Translations under genes and position numbers: made by a program | In this document: positions 56,256 through 64,000 of the stretch, piece after piece | How positions within the stretch are numbered: position 1 is the stretch's first letter | Layout of the letters: each line of letters opens with the position of its first letter | Notes under the pieces: generated by a model | Seen by the model: the letters and a program-made list of their open reading frames with translations, nothing else | Database searches by the model: none | What the model was told of the DNA's origin: nothing | From: Bubalus kerabau | Lineage: Eukaryota > Chordata > Mammalia > Artiodactyla > Bovidae | Assembly: GCF_029407905.1 (NCBI RefSeq) | Contig: NC_073627.1 | Location: 128,353,697 to 128,417,696 of the forward strand | DNA length: 64,000 nt | Direction of reading: 5' to 3'

Positions 56256-56816
56256 GAATTCTACAAAGTGATGACAAGTTTGGGTCAAAAGCATTCACTC
56301 TTATTCATTCAACAAACATTCACTGGATACCTCCTCTAGTCAGGGCGTGTACTAGGATCTTATTCATAAAGATGAGTAAGACAAGTCCCTGCCCCTGGCC
56401 AGGATGCTCACAGCCCCTCTGGGTGGGTACAGATAAGCAGATTGCCATCAGTAATGTGTGTACCCTAGGAGGAGTATACTCTGCGAGTGTGGAAGCAAGA
56501 AGTCACATTCTGTCCCAAGAAGGCAGGGATAGGGGAGGAAGGTGGAGTTGCTAAAAAATCATTTTAACCTCTCACAGCACACTTATTTGGCAGTAACCTC
56601 TGCAAATAGGAGTGAATACCTGTGATATCTGATAGATTCTACCTTCACAAGTTAGGGTTGGCAGCATCTCTACCTGGAGGCTTGGTATTCTTGGTGGCCT
56701 CACTGCAATGAGCATAGGTTGCCACTAGGTGGCAGTAAGCACTTTGGTTACATGGCCCCCACAGCCGGGAGTGCTCTGTGCTTGACCCGAAATTGACTGT
56801 ACCCTCTATCCGATTT
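56256..56816. other. Intergenic sequence with antisense L2 piece
   Basis: Starts with an antisense L2 terminus (ATTCATTCAACAAACATTCA, about 56300-56560). A CTCF-like motif lies at 56722. No gene seen. Confidence 0.65.
56722..56735 (+). promoter_or_regulatory. CTCF-like core motif
   Basis: CCACTAGGTGGCAG matches the CTCF core consensus (CCNNNAGGNGGCAG type) in forward orientation, 0.5 kb downstream of FRMPD1 and 3.3 kb upstream of TRMT10B. Motif match only; no occupancy can be seen. Confidence 0.6.
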
Positions 56817-56817
56817 A

Positions 56818-57110
56818 GGGCTTCCCGGATAGCTCAGTTGGTAAAGAATCAGCCTGCAATGTCTAGATCAGGAAGATCTGCTGGAAAAGGGACAGGCTAC
56901 CCACTCCAGTATTCTTGGGCTTCCCTTGTGGCGCAGCTGGTAAACAATCTGCCTGCAATGCAGGAGACCTGGATTTGATCCCTGGGTTGGGAAGATCGCC
57001 TGGAGAAGGAAAAGGCTATCTACTGCATTATGGCCTGGAGAATTCCATGGACTGTATGGTCCATAGGGCTGCAAAGAGTCAGACACGACTGAGCGACTTT
57101 CACTTCACTT
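56818..57110 (+). mobile_element. Bov-tA dimeric SINE (two tRNA-like heads)
   Basis: Two tRNA-derived heads in tandem (GGCTTCCCGGATAGCTCAGT and GGCTTCCCTTGTGGCGCAGC), then one Bov-A body ending in AGAGTCAGACACGACTGAGC, the layout of the Bov-tA3-type dimer. About 0.6 kb after the FRMPD1 poly(A) signal. Confidence 0.9.
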
Positions 57111-58080
57111 AGGTCACTTCTATCCATTTTAAATAGCTAAAAAGGCAAATATTAAATTCCTGAATCTAGATTTGCCTTTTAAAGACTAATATTACAGCAA
57201 AAGAAATATATCCCGTACCTTTCTCACTAATTCCAGTTGAGCCAGTTAATCCCTATTAATCTTGGTGGGACCTTGATTCGAGATGGCTACCTAACTTCTC
57301 AGCGCTTTGGTTTTCTATTCTGAATATCGGAGATATTAGTAGTGCCTACTTTGCGTGGTAGAAACTAGTAAACGGTCAATAAAAGTTAGTAATCATCCCC
57401 AAAGTTTATGGATGCTTCTCCCCATCTGAAATCCTTTCCTGCATTTTGTTTCCAGGAAAACTGATTTCTAGATACCCTTGGGATGCCTTTCCCCCCGACT
57501 TCTCTGTCCAGGCCAAAGATAATTTAGACACTGACTTTGGGCTATCAGAGTTTATTCAACCCCCTGTGGGGCTCCTGATTAGTTGTGAGCTCAGTGTGCC
57601 CTCTCCTCTGAGGCTCCCTAATTCCTCTCCTTCACCCAGCAAAAGCAGAGCAAAGGTGGGGGTGTTAAGTGAGATACCCAAGCTCTTGCCAATCAGAAGG
57701 AAAGCAGTATTGGGGGAGAAGGGAGGAGAATCTTCCCATCACCTGTTATCAGTTACTTGTTAACTAGTAACCAGTTAATCAGTACTTGTGCCAGGACAAG
57801 ATTTATTTTCTTAGAGGCCTGTTTCTTTTCACAGAATACTTTGAACAAAATTTAAATAAGGCTCTTGAGAACAAATTTGAAGTGGTTTCATGACCATGAA
57901 AGGAAGGAACAACAGGACAAAGAAATAATAAAAATTGTTATGATGTTAAACAGGACTTGAATACTTTAACAAGCAGACATCTATGAAGAGCTACATGACC
58001 AATTTATGTGAACACAATCCATGTATTCACAAGCTTAGGGAAGGAGCTCAGGACTTCAATGCAATCAGGTCTTGAATCCT
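57111..58080. other. Intergenic, unassigned
   Basis: A 105-codon open frame at 57446-57763 on the plus strand has no recognisable similarity, and I do not call it a gene. Nothing else identified. Confidence 0.5.
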
Positions 58081-59205
58081 GGTGATCAGGGAAGGCTTCC
58101 TGTAGGGCAGCATTAATTAGAACCAGTATGTCAAGAAGTATTTGTTGAGTAGCTACTGTGTGTCAGGTCCTGGGTTTAGTAGATAGGAAGGTAAGTTATT
58201 CTCAGGAAAGGTGAAAAATCACTCATTTGTTTATCCTGTTGACGAATATTCACTGTGCAGTGCCACTGGGAATATAATCATTTACATGATAGATGTATTA
58301 TCAGGGAAGACAGAAAAAAGATTTCTGATAGGTGAAGGTGAAATAAACAAAATGAAGAGTGTCAAGATGGGGCTGGGATGAGCCTATCTTCCCTAGCAGG
58401 GATCAGTAAAGGTCTCTCTGAGGAGGGAAGGTTTAAGCTGAAACCGAAAGGGTAAGAAGGAGCCAGGCATTTAAAAAGTGAGAGAAAAGGGAACAGTACT
58501 TGCAAAGTACTGTTTAAATCATTGAAACATTTCATGTGTTTTAATCATTTCAAGATGGGTGTGACTGGAACACAGCAGGCTGGAATAAGAGTGAAAGATA
58601 AAGTTGGAGGGGCATCCAGGAACCAGACTGTGCAAGGTCTTAGGAAGATTCAATTTTACCTTCAAGTACAAAGGGAAACCACTGAGAGGGAGTACGGGAC
58701 ACACATAGTCATCTGGTAAATGGATGGGGGCAGAGCAGGGTGGGCAATGACACCAGCCAGGTGCTCTTTTCCGTGGGGAAGTGGCCATGAGCTCACAGGA
58801 ATGGTGTTCCGTACAGCTGAGTGCAAGGTGCATGGATTGGTAGGTGTGGGAGCCACTGAAGACCATTTTAGCCAATTTTCAAGTCCTGCTGAGTACAAAG
58901 CCAAGGCCAACTTCTGAGCAAAGAAGAGACTTTAGAGCTGGGTTTCAGAAAAAAGCCTTCTGAGGGAGGAAATCATGTTTGGTTTCAGTATTTTACAAGT
59001 TGTTCCACTGGCAGATAAAGGATGGATTAAGGCTTGGACTGGGAGTGGGAGGTGCTGGAGAAGTTGTGGAAAGAAAAGAGGAAAACTGTGGGGCCAAGGA
59101 CAGATCCAACAAGGCTGTGGTTTCTTGGACAGTAGATATTTCAGGCTCATTCAGGGTAGGGTCTCTCAAAAGGATGAGACATCTAAGGCTGCAAGAATAA
59201 AGAGT
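58081..59205 (-). mobile_element. L2 LINE, antisense, long decayed copy
   Basis: Antisense L2 landmarks in order: GTATTTGTTGAGTAGCTACT, AAGGTCTCTCTGAGGAGGGA, GTGCAAGGTCTTAGGAAGAT, then purine-rich sequence. About 1 kb. The several short open frames here are not genes. Confidence 0.6.
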
Positions 59206-59485
59206 GGCTGATAGTTTTTATCAAGCCAAGGCTTGGACAAGACACTTTAGGTTTCCGAGAGTCAGTTTCCCTGTGGATTTGTGAGATGAGATGAAGGAGG
59301 GAGAGTGGCCAGAGGCTAGATTCATTTGTGATCTGCCCAAGCTAGGATATCTGTTATCCTGGATGACCAGATTGTGGTGAGGGGAACTGTGTCATCCCGA
59401 GGGCTCTGCTGGTTATGGGGAAGGCAAGGCCCCAGGATGCCAGATGAGGGGTGGTTCACGTCTGGTTTCAGTCCAGTTTCGCTGT
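59206..59485. other. Intergenic, unassigned
   Basis: No feature recognised between the L2 copy and the BovB. Confidence 0.4.
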
Positions 59486-59866
59486 GTTCAGACCTTCAGT
59501 TCAGTTCAGTCGCTCGGTCGTGTCCGACTCTTTGTGACCCCATGAATTGCAACACGCCAGGCCTCCCTGTCCATCACCAACTCCCGGAGTTCACTCAGAC
59601 TCACGTCCATCGAGTCGGTGATGCCATCCAGCCATCTCATCCTCTGTCGTCCCCTTCTCCTCCTACCCCCAATCCCTCCCAGCATCAGAGTTTTTTCCAA
59701 TGAGTCAACTCTTCACATGAGGTGGCCAAAGTACTGGAGTTTCAGCTTTAGCATCATTCCTTCCAAAGAACACTCAGGACCGATCTCCTTTAGAATGGAC
59801 TGGTTGGATCTCCTTGCAATCCAAGGGACTCTCAAGAGTCTTCTCCAACACCACAGTTCAGACCTT
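59486..59866 (-). mobile_element. BovB 3' fragment, antisense, with target-site duplication
   Basis: Body 59497-59855 flanked by an exact 11-bp repeat GTTCAGACCTT at 59486-59496 and 59856-59866. Contains the antisense C-terminus of the BovB ORF (open on the minus strand at 59506-59700). A young-looking copy about 0.2 kb upstream of the TRMT10B core promoter. Confidence 0.93.
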
Positions 59867-60070
59867 AACAGCCATCAAAGCGCCTGGTCATCTGCAGCAG
59901 CGCTGTGCGGTCGGCAAGCGGCTGGGATTGTATCCCCAGCGAACAGGCAAGGAAATCGAGGCTCAGCGAGGCGCAGGAACCTTGTAGCGGGACGTAGCTC
60001 CTTAGTACCACCGTGCGCTTGGCATCCTAAGCCCGAGCCTTCGCCGCACACCGACCAGCCAGGCTGAAAA

Positions 60071-60089
60071 CGACAACTCCCAGAATGCT
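60071..60089 (+). promoter_or_regulatory. TRMT10B: ZNF143 (STAF)-type binding site
   Basis: CGACAACTCCCAGAATGCT matches the ZNF143 consensus ACTACAAYTCCCARMATGC except near its 5' end. It lies just upstream of the expected start region, the usual position in housekeeping promoters. Confidence 0.75.
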
Positions 60090-60107
60090 AGTCGGAGAGG
60101 GGCCGGA

Positions 60108-60117
60108 ACCGGAAGTG
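60108..60117 (+). promoter_or_regulatory. TRMT10B: ETS/GABPA-type site
   Basis: ACCGGAAGTG is an excellent ETS-family core, 19 bp after the ZNF143-type site. Confidence 0.72.
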
Positions 60118-60174
60118 GAGTCGGAGGCGGGACTTGGTGAGTGCCGCTTCCGCCGCGGGAGGAGACTGGTTCAG
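60110..60174 (+). other. TRMT10B: TRMT10B 5' non-coding exon (approximate)
   Basis: The first exon must end at a donor downstream of the promoter. Two good candidates exist: GTGAGT at 60137 and GTACGT at 60175, giving exon ends of 60136 or 60174. The transcription start is inferred only from the promoter motifs. Confidence 0.5.
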
Positions 60175-60589
60175 GTACGTAAGGCGTTTGTTTGTGGGAG
60201 GAATCGGGGATGAGGGTCCGGCCTCTGATAGCCGCCTCCTTTGACCGTGTGGCAGAAGCCTGGGAAGCAGGCGCTCGCCCTGCAGTTGTGTGGAGCCAAA
60301 CTCTTGATGATGTTCCTTTCTGCTTCCCGTCGCTTTCGCAGCCTGTGGGCCATACGGGGCCTACGTCGGGGTACTCTTCGAGCTTGGGTTCAGTGTGTTC
60401 TAGTGCTCAAGGTGCCAGAGGAGGAGAGCCGACTTTGGTAGCTAAAACCTAGAATGAAAAACTAAGAGAAGAGTTCAGAGGCTGGTCCATCACTTAGCGC
60501 CCAGGGATATATTCATCAGGTGGAACATGGGTTAGAAAAGTTCTGAGGCCTCCGTCAACTCAGAAATGGGGGTGGAGTGGAGGATTTAT

Positions 60590-60850
60590 TAATTCAGCAA
60601 GTCTTTACTGAGCGTCTGTTACGTACGAAGCCTGTTTTCAGGCATAGGGGATATAGTGAACAATACAAACATAACACTTATAGGAGTGGGGACGTTCAGA
60701 CCAAAAAATAAGTAAGATGTGTGCCATGTTGGATAGGGAAAATTGGAATGTAGTGAGAAAGGTAGTAGTCATATAATTATCCAGGGGAAGAGGATTGAGG
60801 TAGAAAAAACAGCAAGTGCAAAGACCCTAAGGTGCTATATCCTTAAGTAT
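60590..60850 (-). mobile_element. L2 LINE fragment, antisense
   Basis: Strong antisense L2 terminus: AATTCAGCAAGTCTTTACTG, GGGGATATAGTGAACAATAC, and AGCAAGTGCAAAGACCCTAA. Confidence 0.7.
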
Positions 60851-61419
60851 ATTTAAGAAACATAAATATAGCAAGTATTGGTCAACAGCAAGTAGACCAG
60901 ATAGTTCAGACAACAGTAGATGATCAATAACAATCAGTGTAGGCCATTGTAAGTGTTCAGGAAAATAACCAATAAGCAATCTATAATAGGAATAGAAGAG
61001 AGTTTTATTCTAGCCAAATTGAGGAGTGTAGCATGGGAGACATAAATTCAGGAAGCACCTGAAGTGTGTTCCACCAGACAACAAAATGGGAGAACCTTAT
61101 ATAGGTAAAAACTGCAAGGTTACAGTTAGTTACATGAGTTACTTGTCATGAATTATAATTGGAGCTGGCAAGAAATAAGGGTGATTATTAGTAAGGATTG
61201 GTTAAGGTCTGAAATGGTTGCATAGTTATGAAAGGAGATCTTGAGACTGTAGGGTTGCAGCTGGCTGGTGTTATTCTGAATATGACTGATAGTGTCCTTG
61301 GGGGTCTGGTACAGTTCAAAGAAAGTTCAAGTTCTCAGTGGTGCAGAGACTTGTCTGCAACCAGATCTTCAGTGGCCACCCAATTCCATTTTTGTCTGCC
61401 TGAACTCTTACTCCATTTT

Positions 61420-61585
61420 ATTTTATTTTTATTTTATTTTTTTTTGTTGTTGTTGTTCTTCAATTTTATTTTATTTTTAAACTTTACATAATTGTATTAG
61501 TTTTGCCAAATATCAAAATGAATCCGCCACAGGTATACATGTGTTCCCCATCCTGAACCCTCCTCCTTCCTCCCTCCCCATCCAT
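61420..61585 (-). mobile_element. L1 3' end fragment, antisense
   Basis: T-rich start with TTG and TTTTA runs, then TTGTATTAGTTTTGCCAAAT, AATGAATCCGCCACAGG and GTTCCCCATCCTGAACCC. These match the same 3' UTR positions as the large L1 at 6690-6790. A short, young fragment. Confidence 0.85.
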
Positions 61586-62406
61586 TTTAATTTCAATGGA
61601 TCATTACAGAGATTTACTTTTTCAAAGATACACATTTCCTATTATGTTGGTAGCACACTGGACTCAGAGGAGTAGTCATGAGCAATGGTTATAGCATTCT
61701 TAGTTTGCCACTTGGCTGTAGACTAGAGCACTTCTTTTACATATCTTCCTCAGGGATTTTGAACACCACTTTGAAATTATTACACTAGTTAAGTGTGCTG
61801 TACAGTGATTCTTCGTATTTTTCTACCTCAGCTCTTCTGATGGATATTACCCATTTCCTCTGTGACTATGGCTTTCTGCTGCAGTAATATGTAAGTCAGA
61901 GGAGGAAATATGTAGATTTGAAAAGTGAATTCTGATACATCACCAGCACCTTAGAATCCTTGGTGGGATTTGGGCTGCTCTTTACCATAATTTTTGGCCA
62001 GCTCTAAACCTTCCAGGGTGTTTCTAGTACAGGACTTTGCATAGCATAGGTGCTTAGTAAATATTTGCTAAAAGAATGGTTTTGAAAATAAATGGAAACG
62101 TAATGGGATAGGTAGGTTTTACCATCTCTGTGTCTCACCCTCAACTCATGCATGCATTCCAAAGAAAATGAACTGATGTCACTGCATCAGTGAATAATTA
62201 TTGCTTGGAGGTGTCAGGAGTCATGCCTGTCTTCTAAACAGGAAATTTGGCTTCCTTACTACTGAAAGGTTTCTGCGCTTACATATTTCTCAAGAAGACA
62301 CACATGCTTTTCTCTGTGTTAGTATTTTACACACTTTAACACTATTTGTCACTTGGATATAGGGAAATACTTCTGCAAGTATAATAGTTCCTTTTTCTAA
62401 TCTGAG

Positions 62407-62616
62407 TGACAAGGACAGAGGACTAAACGCATGGACTGGAAATTGGAAGGGAGTGCTCAGAAAACAGAGTCACGGGTGCTGCAGGAGCAGGAAATCACCC
62501 TGGACGACCCAGGTGAAGATGGCGTCTCTGAGAGCTTCCAGCTTCTACAGGTTGATGTGGGATGTGAGCATTGGGAACAAGAGGCCCTGCCCACAGGCGG
62601 TGCAGCGTGGTGCTCG
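62407..62616 (+). CDS. TRMT10B: TRMT10B coding exon 1 (with 24 bp of 5' UTR)
   Basis: Acceptor CTAATCTGAG most likely ends at 62406; a second AG at 62418 is possible. ATG at 62431; 186 coding bases end in phase 0 at the GTGAGT donor. Encodes MDWKLEGSAQKTESRVLQEQ and on to AAWCS. Confidence 0.93.
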
Positions 62617-63928
62617 GTGAGTGGAACGAGTTGCCAGGTCACAGGCTTTGAGATGATGGAATGTCCCAGAGGCCCCTATTTCAAGGATAGATCCTGGTAA
62701 CGAGAAGATTGGGAGTGAGTTAGGTGTATTCCAAGGGATGAGTTTCATGTTACCTGGTTTAAGGTTTAATTTCATTTGGATCATCGAAAAAGTTAAGTTC
62801 AAGAGGAATCTTTGTATACCTCAGAAAGGTCAGGAAATCTCAACCCTGTTCCTAATAAATTTACTGTGACCTTGGGCATGCCACTTCTCTTTTCTGGGGT
62901 TCTGCTTTCTCTAAACACAGTCTAGGCCATTTTTGTTTTTAAGACTAACACCGCTTTTCTCTCCTAATCCTATATCTAAATTTGAAAAATAAGTAACTAT
63001 TTCTAATATTCATTTTCCTTTTTGGTGCTTATGAAGTTTTCAAACAATTTTGTTTTCTGGATAACATAAGAAAAATGTCCAAAGAAAGCAGAGACACTGG
63101 GAAAAGATAGTTGCGGCAAAGAAGAGTAAAAGAAAACAAGAAAAAGAAAGACGAAAAGCCAACCGTGTAGAAAATTCAGGTAACAGTAAATTAGATTGTT
63201 TGTGTAATTATTAGTATATTTATTTCTTAGCAAACTGATACCTGCTTGTTCCTGGAAGAGTGGGGATATTGTTTTTAAGTAAAAACATCTGGGAGATATG
63301 ACCTATTGTTCTATTTTGTCGGGAATCAGAGTATCAAAGAAAGCAAAATTTGAGACTGCCTTTCACATATAAGTAGTCTAGTGCATATATGTGTTTATAA
63401 GCTCAGAAGTAGAAGGAATGATACTAACAACAGCTAATGTTTATTCAGGACTATGTACTAGGTTCATTGCTAAGAATTTTACCTGGTTTACCATAAGGGG
63501 ACTTTTATTATCCTCATTTTCTCAGCAAAGAGATTGAGGCTCAAAGCAGTTAAATAACATGCCCAAGATCATATAGGTAATAAATGAACAAACTGAACTC
63601 TGCCTTAGATCCAGCAGTGTGTTCAGAGCACTGACTTCACTGTTCTGCGATACCTACGCTGCCTAATGAATGAAGACCTTGTATGAGCTTCCAGTTTCTC
63701 TTCTTATGCAAAAGTACTCACCTGGCTGGGGACATTTAGTTCTTACTGAATAATATTTTTCTGCTTTTCCACTTTTATTCCTTTCTGGTATTTCTTACCC
63801 TAGGCATCTACCCGCAGCACAGCAAACGTTTTCTGAGATCCATAATCAAGGAAAGACTTTTGGAAGCCAAGCACTCAGGCCCAAGACTCTGTATCGATTT
63901 GAGTATGACTAACCACATGTCTAAGAAG
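62431..63928 (+). CDS. TRMT10B: TRMT10B, tRNA position-9 methyltransferase homologue B (5' part, three coding exons, gene runs off the window)
   Basis: Exons 62431-62616, 63071-63179 and 63804-63928 join in phase (420 bases, 140 residues), about the first 45 percent of a protein of about 316 residues in human. Residues 1-62 form a poorly conserved leader. Residues 63-98 are a strongly basic stretch (KKSKRKQEKERRKANR) expected to form a helix that contacts tRNA. From about residue 100 begins the entry to the SPOUT methyltransferase fold (HSGPRLCIDLSM). The Trm10 family methylates N1 of the purine at position 9 of tRNA using S-adenosylmethionine; the SAM-binding knot is beyond the right edge. 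The start ATG is preceded in frame by TGA at 62407-62409. Recognised by remembered similarity to human TRMT10B. Confidence 0.94.
63071..63179 (+). CDS. TRMT10B: TRMT10B coding exon 2 (basic helix)
   Basis: 109 bases, residues 63-99: KNVQRKQRHWEKIVAAKKSK then the KR-rich run to VENS. The acceptor ATAACATAAG is weak in pyrimidines. It ends in phase 1 at GTAACA. An ORF on the minus strand (63003-63233) is its shadow. Confidence 0.93.
63180..63803 (+). other. TRMT10B: TRMT10B intron between coding exons 2 and 3, with MIR
   Basis: 624 bp; about 63425-63660 is an antisense MIR (CAGCTAATGTTTATTCAGGA, ATTATCCTCATTTTCTCAGC, ACATGCCCAAGATCATATAG). Otherwise unique. Confidence 0.7.
63804..63928 (+). 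CDS. TRMT10B: TRMT10B coding exon 3 (entry to SPOUT domain)
   Basis: 125 bases, residues 99-140: GIYPQHSKRFLRSIIKERLL through CIDLSMTNHMSKK. Acceptor TTACCCTAG, donor GTAAAG, phase 0 at the end. The following intron leaves the window at 64000. Confidence 0.95.
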
Positions 63929-64000
63929 GTAAAGCATCCACTGAACTCTGAATGTCTGCTCACATGAGAGAGGTTCAGGTGGGAGCAGCTTTTACAAAGA

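Larger units (their letters stand above)
59880..60235 (+). promoter_or_regulatory. TRMT10B: CpG-rich promoter of TRMT10B
   Basis: Abrupt rise in G+C and CpG compared with the surrounding sequence, no TATA box, and clustered GC-rich motifs plus ZNF143- and ETS-type sites, as in a housekeeping promoter. Divergent transcription from it is possible but not shown. Confidence 0.8.
60175..62406 (+). other. TRMT10B: TRMT10B intron 1
   Basis: 2.2 kb. An antisense L2 at about 60590-60850, a block at about 60960-61400 that looks like part of a solo retroviral LTR (unproven), and an L1 3' fragment at about 61420-61585. Ends at an acceptor preceded by a CTTTTTCTAA tract. Confidence 0.65.

Noticed and set aside
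57446..57763. 105-codon open frame downstream of FRMPD1
   Set aside because: No similarity recalled, no promoter, splice or polyadenylation signal linked to it, and it lies among repeats.
1..64000. CRISPR arrays, operons, phage or plasmid genes
   Set aside because: Spliced genes, SINE/LINE content and CpG-rich promoter show mammalian nuclear DNA; no regularly spaced short repeats were found.

Overview
The window is nuclear DNA of a ruminant, most likely a bovid (cattle, buffalo, sheep or goat). The evidence is the repeat fauna: BovB (RTE-type) LINEs, dimeric Bov-A2 and Bov-tA SINEs, cetartiodactyl CHR SINEs and a young artiodactyl-type L1, lying over an older mammalian layer of L1M, L2, MIR and MER5-like pieces. 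The genes are spliced, with GT-AG introns, and there is nothing prokaryotic here. Gene order (FRMPD1 then TRMT10B, same strand) matches human 9p13. The species cannot be fixed from sequence alone.

Layout. Bases 1-12,209 are gene-poor and repeat-dominated: two BovB copies in tandem (578-3762), a Bov-A2 SINE, and a 4-kb 5'-truncated L1 on the minus strand (6650-10641). Bases 12,210-56,126 hold the whole coding region of FRMPD1 on the plus strand. I can place 15 coding exons whose phases all agree; joined, they encode 1,579 residues with no frameshift. Intron 1 is 14 kb and full of nested retroelements. Introns 4, 5 and 6 are 3-4.4 kb, and the last exon (53,743-56,126) alone encodes about half the protein. 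A polyadenylation signal lies at 56,230. Bases 56,250-59,900 are intergenic, with a CTCF-like motif, a Bov-tA dimer, L2 fragments and a young BovB. From about 60,000 a CpG-rich promoter with ZNF143-type and ETS-type sites starts TRMT10B (plus strand). Its first three coding exons (140 residues) are present and the gene runs off the right edge.

Function. FRMPD1 is a PDZ-FERM scaffold that binds the TPR domains of GPSM1/AGS3 and GPSM2/LGN. TRMT10B is a SPOUT-family methyltransferase acting on position 9 of tRNA. The two are unrelated in function and simply adjacent. No CRISPR array, operon, tRNA or rRNA gene was seen, and no new multi-gene system. The structures most worth a second look are an L1 flanked by an about 90-bp target-site duplication, and a clean 58-bp inverted repeat with a 325-bp loop inside FRMPD1 intron 13.
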